A program made the position numbers and the translations under genes. A stretch of 64,000 nucleotides of DNA from JAISGQ01 sp045534445. GTDB taxonomy: Bacteria; Bacillota; Clostridia; Oscillospirales; Acutalibacteraceae. Where the stretch lies: contig JAZSJQ010000035.1 in assembly GCA_045534445.1 (NCBI GenBank), positions 1 to 64,000 on the forward strand. Direction: 5' to 3'. Numbering within the stretch: the stretch's first letter is position 1; every line of letters starts with the position of its first letter. The notes under the pieces are model-generated. The model was not told the DNA's origin, made no database searches, and was given only the letters and a program-made list of their open reading frames with translations. Of the stretch, positions 31,872-40,229 are shown piece by piece.

Positions 31872-33074
31872 TTATTCTCCTTTTTCAAATTCTGAAAATT
31901 TTACTGTATATCCTTCAGACTGCAGATGACTTTCCATAAGTAACCTGACCGATTTCATATCCTTCTTTGATATTCTTTTCTTTTTTGGATATCTCCACAG
32001 GTCTGTCAGCTGCACGGTAATCTTGCCATCTTCTGTTTCTATAGGGCTGAGAGTTACATTTTCACCAAGTCTGCAGTATATTTCTTCATCAATAACGCGC
32101 ACTTCATTTTCCGAAAGAGATTTAGCAACCTTTTCCTGCTCTTTGTCAGCATCAGCCATCTCTTTTCTGAATTCCCTGATAAAATCCCACAGAACGGTTT
32201 CTGACAGCTCCTGTGCTCTTTTATGTTCTTCTGTCAGAAGGACATAATTATCATTTCCTTGAAGAGGCAATCTGCCTTTGAAAACAATCCTCCTCACTGT
32301 ATCAGCGGCAAAGTTTTTCTCGGGCTTCTCGGTCGTTCCCGGAATATGCACCTCACAGACAGCATCATAATAATACTTCTGATTACTCATATCTCCGACA
32401 CATACAAGCATTTCAGAAACGGGCGAAGACTGTTTTTTCATAACAAGCTCGGGTATTTCACCCGATATGCAGTCAGCAAGAATAATCACCGCAGCCGAAG
32501 CGGCTACAGGTGCTTTTCTCTGTTCTTTTTCTTCAAAAACGGCATACTCAGGGTTTCTGTGCGTTTTTTGTATATTCCGTTTTGCAGAGGTCATTATGGT
32601 CTGATAAGTTTTTTCGTCAAGCTTATCAACACTGTAAAGCATACATATCTTTTCTATTGCCCTGTAATGTGTTGTCAGGCAGTAACGACAGCTTCTTCGC
32701 ACCGCAATCGGCGTTATTTCCGAAACACAGACCTCACAAGCCCTGCCGCGTTTTTTCATTCGGCGGAGGATTTTATCCTCTGCAGTTTTTCGATCTTTTC
32801 CGTTGCAGTCGGTTTCATAATACATTCGGGCGTTTTTCCATGCTCTGACAATTCCAGTCATAGCTGCACCCGTCAGCATCAGCATGAGGTTTTTCCAGAG
32901 GTAGACAAGTACAAATATCACCCTGACAATAAGGTATATAATAACTGCTGTGCTGAGCCATTCGGGTATATCGGAAATAATCGCACATACAAAAACAACG
33001 AAAATCCAGCCAAACAGCGGCAGGCATAAAATCAGCTCACACAAGAAGCCATGCTTTAATTTCGGGAATTTCAT
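31872..33074 (-). CDS. Unknown protein with N-terminal membrane helices
   Basis: The 400-aa protein has two or three hydrophobic helices (about 10-75) and then a large, charged, probably cytosolic part. This part includes a short Cys pair region (ACEVCVSEI and SCRYCLTTHYRA, about 113-140) that could bind a metal, and a Lys/Glu-rich helical C-terminus. Its ATG overlaps the stop of the upstream hydrolase gene by 4 bp (ATGA). I do not recognise the family. Composition and context suggest a membrane-associated partner of the operon's other proteins. Confidence 0.65.
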   Translation of the reverse strand: MKFPKLKHGFLCELILCLPLFGWIFVVFVCAIISDIPEWLSTAVIIYLIVRVIFVLVYLWKNLMLMLTGAAMTGIVRAWKNARMYYETDCNGKDRKTAEDKILRRMKKRGRACEVCVSEITPIAVRRSCRYCLTTHYRAIEKICMLYSVDKLDEKTYQTIMTSAKRNIQKTHRNPEYAVFEEKEQRKAPVAASAAVIILADCISGEIPELVMKKQSSPVSEMLVCVGDMSNQKYYYDAVCEVHIPGTTEKPEKNFAADTVRRIVFKGRLPLQGNDNYVLLTEEHKRAQELSETVLWDFIREFRKEMADADKEQEKVAKSLSENEVRVIDEEIYCRLGENVTLSPIETEDGKITVQLTDLWRYPKKKRISKKDMKSVRLLMESHLQSEGYTVKFSEFEKGE

Positions 33075-33820
33075 ATTCCTTCACCGACCTCTGAAAATAT
33101 ACCCTCAAGGCACGAAAGCATTTTTGAAAGATCCTCGGGAGGATAGTAAAAATGTCCCGAGTCCTCCATCATTTCGTGCTTTACAAGGGAATTTTCTCCG
33201 AAATATCTGCTGGATTTTACGGACACCAGCTCATCGTGCCTTGACTGAAACACATTACATGGTACGCTTAGGCTGTTTATCTTTTTCTGCGTCTGCTTGC
33301 ACAGCACAAGAAGCTCGATATATCTCGGTATCCAGCCCAGATACTGCCACAGCTTCGGTGTCAGATTTATTCCTATGGATTTTTCCAGCGCCGCCTCATA
33401 AGGATCATTGGGATTCAGTTTTCCGAAGGATGCCTTCAGCGCACGGATCCACATTCTGAACTTCACCCATGGTTTCAGGGGCACATCAATGAGCATCATC
33501 GCCTTTACCTCGGGGTGCTCAGGCACTGCATTTATGCTCAGCAAAGTACCCATGGAATGACCCACTACCACGACTTTCTCATATTTAGAGCAAAGCTCTG
33601 AGACTTTTGCGTTGACCTGCGCTTTCCACTTTTTCATCGAGGTGTGCGAAAAATCCTTCACTTCTCCCCCGTGTCCGTCCAGCAGTATGGCATAAACCGA
33701 CCAGCTTTCGGGAACGGTTGGAATAAATTTGTCAAAGTGCCTCGGTGTGCCGTTTATTCCGTGCACCATAAGCACGGCGCAATTGCTGTTTTTAACTTCC
33801 CTTATATACTCTTCATGCAT
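33071..33820 (-). CDS. Alpha/beta hydrolase
   Basis: The 249-aa protein shows a VLMVHGINGTPRHF oxyanion-hole region near residue 17, the nucleophile elbow GHSMGT (Ser about 93), a likely acid in SRHDELV and the catalytic His in EDSGHFYY. The fold fits monoacylglycerol-lipase or carboxylesterase-like enzymes; there is no signal peptide. AGGAGG precedes the ATG. It is the first gene of a five-gene operon running to 29875 and overlaps the next gene by 4 bp. The substrate is not clear. Confidence 0.87.
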   Translation of the reverse strand: MHEEYIREVKNSNCAVLMVHGINGTPRHFDKFIPTVPESWSVYAILLDGHGGEVKDFSHTSMKKWKAQVNAKVSELCSKYEKVVVVGHSMGTLLSINAVPEHPEVKAMMLIDVPLKPWVKFRMWIRALKASFGKLNPNDPYEAALEKSIGINLTPKLWQYLGWIPRYIELLVLCKQTQKKINSLSVPCNVFQSRHDELVSVKSSRYFGENSLVKHEMMEDSGHFYYPPEDLSKMLSCLEGIFSEVGEGI

Positions 33821-33895
33821 ATTACTCCTCCTGTATAAATCATCGAGGACTGCATCTAATTTATTATATCATGTGAGTTTTCCGTTGTCTATAGA

Positions 33896-33922
33896 AAAGC
33901 CGCTGTTTTCACAGCGGCTTAA
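33896..33922 (-). terminator. Terminator after flavin-reductase-like gene
   Basis: AAGCCGCTG and CAGCGGCTT pair around TTTTCA; the minus strand ends in TTTTCTATAG. Confidence 0.7.
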
Positions 33923-33928
33923 TATATG

Positions 33929-34858
33929 TTATTTCTTGCCCTTTTCCTTGGAACGTTTGTCGTTAATTATCTTCATATGCTCAGCGGTTATGAGCTCTAC
34001 ATTGTTTTCCTTCGCCCAGTCAACACAGCCTTTGAGCACAAGAGGCAGGAATACTCTCGGCACTGCAAGTACAGTTTCAAGAGCTTCATCGGTGAATTTC
34101 ACCTTATCATCTGCCCTCTTTGCGGCATAACGTACAGACTCTATTGATGTCTTTCTCATCTGAAGAAGCTCTGCACGCATTTTTGTCTTTTTGTGGAACC
34201 AAAAGTTCTTGCTGTCACGGTAGCCGTAGTCAACAGGAAGATTGGGAAAATCCTTTGCGCGCACACCGTTGATGATAGCATCTCTGTACTTTTTCTTCAT
34301 GAGGATCTTGTCAACACGAAGAATGAAGTGTGCGCCGAACTCACTGGTTATACCGTTGAAATCGTGATAGGGTGCAGGATAGCCATTGAGCTGACCCGGT
34401 TCGTCCTTGTCTGCTCCGTCAAGCTCACGCATCCATGTGCACTCGATGGCTTCAATTGCATCGGTAAGCACCATGGGGCGCTTATCCTCAGGGTTCTCTT
34501 CCTCAAGAAGGCTCTTTTCAAGCTTGAATTTGCACTTTGGCATCTTCTCCTCGGGCTTGTCTCCGGGCCAGGAAAGCTTTACTGCTTCCTTGAAGGTTTT
34601 GGGCTTATCGTCTATGAAATTCAGTGTGCATTTGCCGTTTCTGAGTATGTTCTGCGCAGTGTTGGAGGAATTACGGCAGCATAGAAGCATTGCATAATAA
34701 TCCTTGCCTGCAACATAGTAAGGCTGAACGAGAGAGTAAGGACCAAGATTGGTACTTCCGTCCTCGCAGAGAGTACTGATTATCACTGTCGGCATTGGAA
34801 AGAACAACGATGTCTGATAAAAATTGTCAACTATTCTGAGATTTTCAAAGCTGCTCAT
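33929..34858 (-). CDS. Flavin-reductase-like split-barrel protein with PCP_red-like C-terminal domain
   Basis: The 309-aa protein has an FMN-binding split-barrel domain at residues about 10-190 (TVIISTLCEDGSTNLGPYSL, then a conserved CRNSSNTAQNI) and a C-terminal segment VKFTDEALETVLAVPRVFLP, followed by a helix and ITAEHM. That end resembles the small PCP_red domain of light-independent protochlorophyllide reductase subunit B, which also occurs as an add-on in redox proteins. ATG 34858 follows AAAAGGAG. A flavin-dependent redox role is likely; the substrate is unknown. Confidence 0.75.
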   Translation of the reverse strand: MSSFENLRIVDNFYQTSLFFPMPTVIISTLCEDGSTNLGPYSLVQPYYVAGKDYYAMLLCCRNSSNTAQNILRNGKCTLNFIDDKPKTFKEAVKLSWPGDKPEEKMPKCKFKLEKSLLEEENPEDKRPMVLTDAIEAIECTWMRELDGADKDEPGQLNGYPAPYHDFNGITSEFGAHFILRVDKILMKKKYRDAIINGVRAKDFPNLPVDYGYRDSKNFWFHKKTKMRAELLQMRKTSIESVRYAAKRADDKVKFTDEALETVLAVPRVFLPLVLKGCVDWAKENNVELITAEHMKIINDKRSKEKGKK

Positions 34859-34987
34859 TCTAAATTCTCCTTTTTCACGAATATAAACACGGTCAAGGCT
34901 GTTGTTCACAGACACACCATATTCATAGTATAATGTAGTTTATTATACCGTATTTCCAAAATTGTTTGTTTCGAGTTTAATTATAAA

Positions 34988-35485
34988 TTATCTGCACTTA
35001 TTCCAACATTCAAAACGCAAATAAGGAATCACTTGCTCATCATACGGAAAAATCAAAATTTTAGTTTGATTATATGAGCCATAGAATTTTTTGCCAAAAT
35101 AGCTTTGTGACTGACTACATATAAAAGGTTCGTTAGAAAGCGCAATAAATTTCACTTGGGGCGTAAGCGCAAATCTCACAAAGAACTCAGCGTAAAAAAC
35201 ATTTTGATTTAGTTCTATACTACATAGTTTTTTATGAGTGAATGAATATGCTGAGCAGATGTGCTTTTCAAAGATCACATAAGTAAGCTGTCTGTAGTTA
35301 AGCAAAACAGGGAATACAATGCAAATCATGCCCAATGAAAAACCCCAAAAAAGGATCAGGAATCCTTCCTTAGTTTCAACACCAAAGCATATCGTCGTTA
35401 TAATTGAGCTTACAATAACAAGAATTGCCGCAGTCCAGAAAATGATAAAACAATTGCGATAAAACTTAAACAAGCTAATTTTCAC
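34988..35485 (-). CDS. AT-rich gene for small membrane protein of unknown function
   Basis: The 165-aa protein has two hydrophobic helices (about 12-35 and 42-60) and a C-terminal cytosolic part that looks like a short beta domain. Start is GTG 35485 behind GGAGGAG. The gene and the following 290 bp are visibly more AT-rich than the surroundings, suggesting acquisition from another source. It has no operon partner. I do not recognise the family. Confidence 0.6.
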   Translation of the reverse strand: MKISLFKFYRNCFIIFWTAAILVIVSSIITTICFGVETKEGFLILFWGFSLGMICIVFPVLLNYRQLTYVIFEKHICSAYSFTHKKLCSIELNQNVFYAEFFVRFALTPQVKFIALSNEPFICSQSQSYFGKKFYGSYNQTKILIFPYDEQVIPYLRFECWNKCR

Positions 35486-35728
35486 AACACATCTCCTCCA
35501 ACAACTCTATCTCAACCTTTTACCCAATATCACATCCAAAAAGCTACAATAAACCGACCTTCTAATAGTTAAAAATAGTTCCGCTCGGTATAATCGAATT
35601 TTGAACAGTAGCAGGCATCAAATTCCCACTACAAAACCAGCATATCTTTTTACAAAAAACACCCATATACCGATGCTCCTATCAATTATAGTACTTTGCA
35701 TTAAAAGTGTCAAGGAATGCAGGCGCTG

Positions 35729-35757
35729 TTGCAAAAAACAGGAATATCTGATATAAA
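35729..35757 (+). promoter_or_regulatory. Sigma-A type promoter of acyltransferase gene
   Basis: TTGCAA (35729-35734), 17 bp, TATAAA (35752-35757), 19 bp before the ATG at 35777. The rest of the 35486-35776 gap is AT-rich and shows no gene. Confidence 0.5.
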
Positions 35758-35776
35758 TAATACGGAGAGTGATAGT

Positions 35777-36874
35777 ATGAGTACCGGCACACGCAGGCAT
35801 TATATCGACAATTTAAGATGGATTATTCTTCTGCTTCTTATCCCCTACCACACTGCAATGGCATGGAATTTCTGGGAAGAGCCGAACTACATATTCTTTG
35901 AAGGCAACAAGGCTATAAGCAGCATTATTGTATTTCTGAGTCCTTATTTTATGCCGATCCTATTTGTTCTGGCAGGCATCGGAACAAGATTTGCTCTTCA
36001 GAGGAGAACTCCAAAAGAGTACCTTTTGGAAAGAGCACGAAAGCTTCTTATCCCTCTGCTGTTCGGAACGGTAGTACTAATGCCTGTTCTGTGCTATATC
36101 GGAGATATATTCAACTGTTCATACGACAAGGGTTTCTTTTCTCATTATGCGGTGTTCTTTACGAAGTACACCGATCTTATAGGCGCCGACGGCGGTTTTT
36201 CATTTGGGCAGTTCTGGTTTTTGCTCTATCTGTTTATAATTTCTGTTCTTTGTCTTGGTGGGCTGATTCTATTAAAAAAACGCAGTTGCGAGGAGCAGAA
36301 GTCAGTTCCGTTCCCGCTTGTTATCGCCTTGGGGCTGCCTCTGCCGCTTCTGAGTGATCTGCTTTCAATCGGCGGAAAAAGCCTTGCTGAGTTTGCGTAT
36401 CTCTTCCTTATTGGGTATTTTGTTTTTACTAACGAAAAAACCATTGACAAAGCTGAGAAATACCGTTGGCTTATGTTCGGCATCGGACTTGCTGCATCGT
36501 TACTCAATGTGTATCTTTTCATATGGTCTGACAGGAAATTTGAAATGCTCAATAACATTGCTGATTATGTATCAGAATGGTTTATGATTATCGCTCTCTT
36601 AGGTATGGCAAAAAGATACTTGAATTTCAGCAACAAGATATCGGGCTATATGAAATCACGCTCTTTTCTTGTATATATCTATCATTTTATCTGGGTAGTT
36701 CTGTCAGAATATCTGCTGTATAAGCTTATCGGAAATCAGACATGGGCAATATTTGCAGGCACACTTATTATTTCCAGTATTCTGACTTTTATTTGCTGTG
36801 AAATAAGTATCAGAATACCGTTTATGTGTTTTCTGACAGGAGTAAAATGCATATCGGACAGGAAAGCAGAATAA
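35777..36874 (+). CDS. Acyltransferase family 3 membrane protein
   Basis: The 365-aa protein has about ten hydrophobic helices. The N-terminus RRHYIDNLRWIILLLLIPYHTAMAWNF (partly cited: YIDNLRW, PYHTAM) carries the conserved histidine of OafA-type O-acyltransferases, and RARKLLIPLLFG near residue 100 matches the family's Arg-rich loop. It probably moves an acetyl or other acyl group onto a surface glycan, but the acceptor is unknown. ATG 35777 has GGAGAG upstream; ATG 35717 is in frame but precedes the promoter. Confidence 0.87.
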   Translation: MSTGTRRHYIDNLRWIILLLLIPYHTAMAWNFWEEPNYIFFEGNKAISSIIVFLSPYFMPILFVLAGIGTRFALQRRTPKEYLLERARKLLIPLLFGTVVLMPVLCYIGDIFNCSYDKGFFSHYAVFFTKYTDLIGADGGFSFGQFWFLLYLFIISVLCLGGLILLKKRSCEEQKSVPFPLVIALGLPLPLLSDLLSIGGKSLAEFAYLFLIGYFVFTNEKTIDKAEKYRWLMFGIGLAASLLNVYLFIWSDRKFEMLNNIADYVSEWFMIIALLGMAKRYLNFSNKISGYMKSRSFLVYIYHFIWVVLSEYLLYKLIGNQTWAIFAGTLIISSILTFICCEISIRIPFMCFLTGVKCISDRKAE

Positions 36875-36887
36875 GGAAAAAAGCCTC

Positions 36888-36921
36888 CGAAGTGCAAGCT
36901 TCGGAGGCTTTGATGATAATT
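36888..36921. terminator. Bidirectional terminator between acyltransferase gene and purC
   Basis: AAGCCTCCGAAG and CTTCGGAGGCTT pair around TGCAAG, with A-rich left and T-containing right flank. Confidence 0.8.
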
Positions 36922-36924
36922 TAA

Positions 36925-37608
36925 TTATCTGTTGAGGATAAGCTTGGTGAGCTCAACGGGCTCAACGATCGTGTCGCCCTTGTAGACGCGCATATTGCCT
37001 GATGCGATCTCGTCGATAAGGATGACCTCGCCGTTGTTGTAGCCGAACTCAAACTTGATATCCCAGAGGTCGAGACCGATGGTCTTGAGATCGTCTGCGA
37101 TGATCTTGGTGATCTTGAGGGTCTGCTCCTTCATGCTTGAGAAAAGTGCCTCGTCCATTACGCCGAGAGCTGCAAGACCTTCGCCGGTTACAAGGGGATC
37201 GCCCTTTGCATCGTTCTTGAAGGTGCATTCTACATAGCCACCCTCAAGAGCAGTGCCGTCCTCAATATACTCGCCGTATCTGCGAATGAAGCTGCCGGTT
37301 GCAACAAGGCGGCAGATAACTTCGAGACCGTGACCGAATACGGTTGCAGGGAGAACCTCCATGGTTGCCTCATCAATGTTTGCGGAAACATAGTGGGTCT
37401 TGATGCCTGCTTCCTTAAGCTTCTCAAAATAATAAATAGAGGTCTTGAGGTTTTCCTTGCCGATACCCTCGATGGTAAGACCTACGCTGTTTTCGCCCGG
37501 ATCAAATACGCCGTCCTTGCCGGTGCAATCATCCTTGAACTTCAGAAGCACGTTGCCGTTTTCAAGCTTGTAAACGTCCTTTGTCTTGCCCTTGTACATC
37601 AGTTCCAT
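36925..37608 (-). CDS. purC: Phosphoribosylaminoimidazole-succinocarboxamide synthase
   Basis: PurC joins aspartate to CAIR with ATP in purine synthesis. The 227-aa short form shows MYKGKTKDVY (ATP-binding N-terminus), LLKFKDDCTG, ICRLVATGSF and DLWDIKFEFGY with IDEIASGNMRVY. AAAAGGAG precedes the ATG. No other purine gene is next to it, so it is separated from any pur operon. TTGACA (37697-37692) and TATTCT (37674-37669) with 17 bp between them form its promoter. Confidence 0.96.
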   Translation of the reverse strand: MELMYKGKTKDVYKLENGNVLLKFKDDCTGKDGVFDPGENSVGLTIEGIGKENLKTSIYYFEKLKEAGIKTHYVSANIDEATMEVLPATVFGHGLEVICRLVATGSFIRRYGEYIEDGTALEGGYVECTFKNDAKGDPLVTGEGLAALGVMDEALFSSMKEQTLKITKIIADDLKTIGLDLWDIKFEFGYNNGEVILIDEIASGNMRVYKGDTIVEPVELTKLILNR

Positions 37609-37668
37609 AGCAAATTCTCCTTTTTATGATCCAATTACGATGCTTTTTGCATCTCTTTTACGGATTTT

Positions 37669-37697
37669 AGAATATCATTTTGAGCATTTGATGTCAA
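37669..37697 (-). promoter_or_regulatory. Sigma-A type promoter of purC
   Basis: On the minus strand TTGACA, 17 bp, TATTCT, about 60 bp before the purC ATG. Confidence 0.6.
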
Positions 37698-37764
37698 TAA
37701 TTATATGGACTTGCAGATGCAAAAAATAGCACAGTTTTGATTAAAAAGTTTGTGTATTTTTAAG

Positions 37765-38499
37765 TTACGGCTTGAAATAAGGCAGAGGTTCAAGCTTGAA
37801 GCGGTTGAGCTTATAGAGCCTGTCTATCTTCGCCTTTGTCTCCTCGTCCTCACAGATGCCCTCTCTGATATATTTATCAAGCACTGCGTAGGTAAAACCA
37901 AGATTATCTTCATCGGTCTTACCGCAAAGTCCGTCACTTGGAACCTTGTACACGAGATGTTCAGGAAGTCCCAGCACTATACCGACCTGCTTTACTTCAT
38001 CAACGGTCATTCCTGCAAGGGGCGCAAAATCACCTGCGGAATCGCCGTAGCGTGTGGAATAGCCCACCCAATCTTCAGAAAGATTGCAGGTATTTACCAC
38101 TCTGCCGTTGTTGTTCTGGGAAACGGCATAAAGAGTGGTCATACGGACTCTGGGAGGCAGATTTATCTGTGCCTGCCTTGTCATTTCGGGAATTCCTGCA
38201 TCAGCAATGGCTCCGATGAGAGCATCTACGGTTGTCTTGATATTTACGGTTATGCGCTTTATGCCGAGATGCTCGAAAAGCATATCAACATCGGGCATAT
38301 CGGGCTGGATCCCATTGGGCATGGAAACACCTATTACTCTGTCCTTTCCAAGCGCAGCAACACACAGTGCTGCTGCAACGGTCGAATCCTTGCCGCCTGA
38401 AATGCCGATTATGGCATTACAGCCCTTACCGTTATTTTCAAACCACTCTCTTACCCATTCTATTGCTCTTTCTGTTACGCTTTTTGCATCAAAGCTCAT
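37765..38499 (-). CDS. nadE: NAD synthetase, ammonia-dependent
   Basis: The enzyme amidates nicotinate adenine dinucleotide to NAD with ATP and ammonia. The 244-aa protein has the PP-loop GISGGKDST near residue 37, NTCNLSEDWVGYSTRYGD and a LAGMTVDEV region; the glutaminase domain of longer NadE forms is missing. ATG 38499 (MSFDAKSVTERA) follows AAGGAGTG, while the longer frame overlaps the ECF gene. It lies 5 bp after the ecfA gene, so they are co-transcribed. Confidence 0.95.
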   Translation of the reverse strand: MSFDAKSVTERAIEWVREWFENNGKGCNAIIGISGGKDSTVAAALCVAALGKDRVIGVSMPNGIQPDMPDVDMLFEHLGIKRITVNIKTTVDALIGAIADAGIPEMTRQAQINLPPRVRMTTLYAVSQNNNGRVVNTCNLSEDWVGYSTRYGDSAGDFAPLAGMTVDEVKQVGIVLGLPEHLVYKVPSDGLCGKTDEDNLGFTYAVLDKYIREGICEDEETKAKIDRLYKLNRFKLEPLPYFKP

Positions 38500-38504
38500 T
38501 TCAT

Positions 38505-39353
38505 TCACTCCTTGTTGATTATCAGCTTTGCAAGTGCTTCTGCACATTCCTTTGCGTCAAGTACATCCTCAGGCATATCAACTCCCATGGCTTTCAGCCG
38601 CTGCGAAAGCTCCACCGCCTGCGGAACATCGAGTCCATGATCACGCAGGAGCTTTGTCTTTGAGAAAACCTCTTTCGGCTCGCCTTCTGTAAGTATCTTT
38701 CCGTTATCGATCACTATAACTCTGTCAGCCTGTGCCGCTTCGTCCATATAGTGGGTTATGAGCACTATAGTTATTCCCTGATTTCTGCAGAGAGATATTA
38801 TAGCGTTCATTACCTCCTCCCTGCCTCTGGGATCGAGCATGGCAGTAGGCTCATCAAGGACGATACACTCGGGCTGCATTGCAATTATGCCTGCAATGGC
38901 TATTCTCTGCTTCTGACCTCCCGACAGCTTATGAGGTGCGTGAAGTCTGTATTCGTACATATCAACAGCCTTAAGCGCATCGTCAACCCTTTTGCGTATT
39001 TCAGCGGAAGGCAGACCGAGGTTTTCGGGTCCGAATGCCACATCTTCCTCAACTATCGTTGCAACGATCTGATTATCGGGATTCTGGAACACCATTCCGA
39101 CATTCCTGCGTATCTCTGTAAGCAGTTCCTCATTATCAGTGTCCATATTCTTTACATACACCTTACCGCCTGTTGGAAGCAATATCGCATTGAAATGCTT
39201 TGCGATGGTCGACTTACCTGAGCCGTTGTGACCAAGCAGAGCCACAAACTCGCCTTTTTTTATGGATATTGAAACATCATCAAGGGCAGACTCCGTTTTT
39301 TCGTCGCTCTCATATGAAAAGCACAGATGCTCTGTGCGAAGAATCTCACTCAT
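38505..39353 (-). CDS. ecfA: Energy-coupling factor transporter ATPase, without its usual partners
   Basis: The 282-aa ABC ATPase has Walker A GHNGSGKST, Q-loop FQNPDNQIVATIVEEDVAFG (partly cited: FQNPDNQ), signature LSGGQKQR, Walker B CIVLDEPT and the H-loop ITHYMDEA. The Q-loop sequence is typical of EcfA1/CbiO. Such ATPases form a pair with a second EcfA and with EcfT; none of these is adjacent here. It sits between a zinc-ribbon protein gene (12 bp) and nadE. The substrate of the transporter cannot be told. Confidence 0.9.
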   Translation of the reverse strand: MSEILRTEHLCFSYESDEKTESALDDVSISIKKGEFVALLGHNGSGKSTIAKHFNAILLPTGGKVYVKNMDTDNEELLTEIRRNVGMVFQNPDNQIVATIVEEDVAFGPENLGLPSAEIRKRVDDALKAVDMYEYRLHAPHKLSGGQKQRIAIAGIIAMQPECIVLDEPTAMLDPRGREEVMNAIISLCRNQGITIVLITHYMDEAAQADRVIVIDNGKILTEGEPKEVFSKTKLLRDHGLDVPQAVELSQRLKAMGVDMPEDVLDAKECAEALAKLIINKE

Positions 39354-39365
39354 AGCTTTCTCCTT

Positions 39366-40130
39366 TTAATAGGGTCTTCTCTTCGGCGGATTTGATACCA
39401 GCCTGCATTCCTGACAGCAGTATTCAAAGCCCAGTGCATCGGGATATTCGCTTATCCACGGTCTTCCGCATGAGGGGCAGTAAGCGCTGTCGTTTCTTTC
39501 GTCTGTCAATATATAATAGTATACCACAATGCCCGAGGATTCCTCAAGTCTTGCAGCCAAACTTCTGCCTTTCAGCGATAACTGTGAGTCATGGCGGCTG
39601 AGCATCATAAAGGCAAAAGCATCGCCAACTCCCATATTATACTGGATCCTGAAGCTTTCATAAAGCCTTTGCCAGTCAAAAAGCTCGCTGAAATCCTCAA
39701 ATCTGCCGCCCAGCCTGAATCTGCGAAGCAGAAATCCCCTGCGGCAGTCACAGCATATGACAGGGGAAGTCTTTGCATCTATATCGGCGTACAGCACAAG
39801 TCCCGCAGGCTTACTGCATCTGCAGGCGCTTTCAAGGTCTGCATTGATTCCCAAATATTCAAGCTGAGGCATCTGGGCGCACATTTTTGTAAGGTGCGAC
39901 AGGCATATTCTTGTATCTGCGCTGAAGTTCTCTTCATCCAGAGAATGCATATCAAAAGCCGCAACGATGCTCTCGTAGCTGTCGTTCATCACGGTACTGC
40001 TTCGCCAGCAGTCCAATATCAGACCGTTATCCACCAAAGATGCGAAAAACTCATCAAACAGCTTTGAAAAGCCTGCGATGAAGCTGTCGTCAAAGCGGGC
40101 AGGTCTGAATCTGAATCTGAAATTATACAA
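39366..40130 (-). CDS. Unknown protein with Cys pairs and C-terminal zinc ribbon
   Basis: The 254-aa protein begins with an Arg/Phe-rich segment (TTG 40130, AAAGGGA upstream). It has Cys pairs CRCSK and CCDC in the middle and a zinc-ribbon-like end, CPSCGRPWISEY at about 218 with CCQEC near 240. It recalls DUF2310-type zinc-ribbon proteins, but I am not sure. Divergent from the marR gene, with the marR operators lying just upstream of it, so it may be a regulatory target. It is 12 bp before ecfA. Confidence 0.6.
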   Translation of the reverse strand: MYNFRFRFRPARFDDSFIAGFSKLFDEFFASLVDNGLILDCWRSSTVMNDSYESIVAAFDMHSLDEENFSADTRICLSHLTKMCAQMPQLEYLGINADLESACRCSKPAGLVLYADIDAKTSPVICCDCRRGFLLRRFRLGGRFEDFSELFDWQRLYESFRIQYNMGVGDAFAFMMLSRHDSQLSLKGRSLAARLEESSGIVVYYYILTDERNDSAYCPSCGRPWISEYPDALGFEYCCQECRLVSNPPKRRPY

Positions 40131-40157
40131 AATTATTTCCCTTTCTTCAAAAAGGTA

Positions 40158-40207
40158 TTGACAATAGTTAGGAACCTAAGTATAATTTATATTGTTAGGT
40201 ACCTAAC
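40158..40207 (+). promoter_or_regulatory. Consensus promoter with two palindromic operators for marR
   Basis: TTGACA (40158-40163), 17 bp, TATAAT (40181-40186) is a perfect sigma-A consensus. GTTAGGAACCTAAG (40167-40180) lies in the spacer and GTTAGGTACCTAAC (40194-40207) lies just downstream of the -10, with centres 27 bp apart. Both palindromes share TTAGGNACCTAA, as expected for two MarR dimer sites that would block the promoter. Confidence 0.85.
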
Positions 40208-40229
40208 TACTATTTGCGAGGTGATTTTT

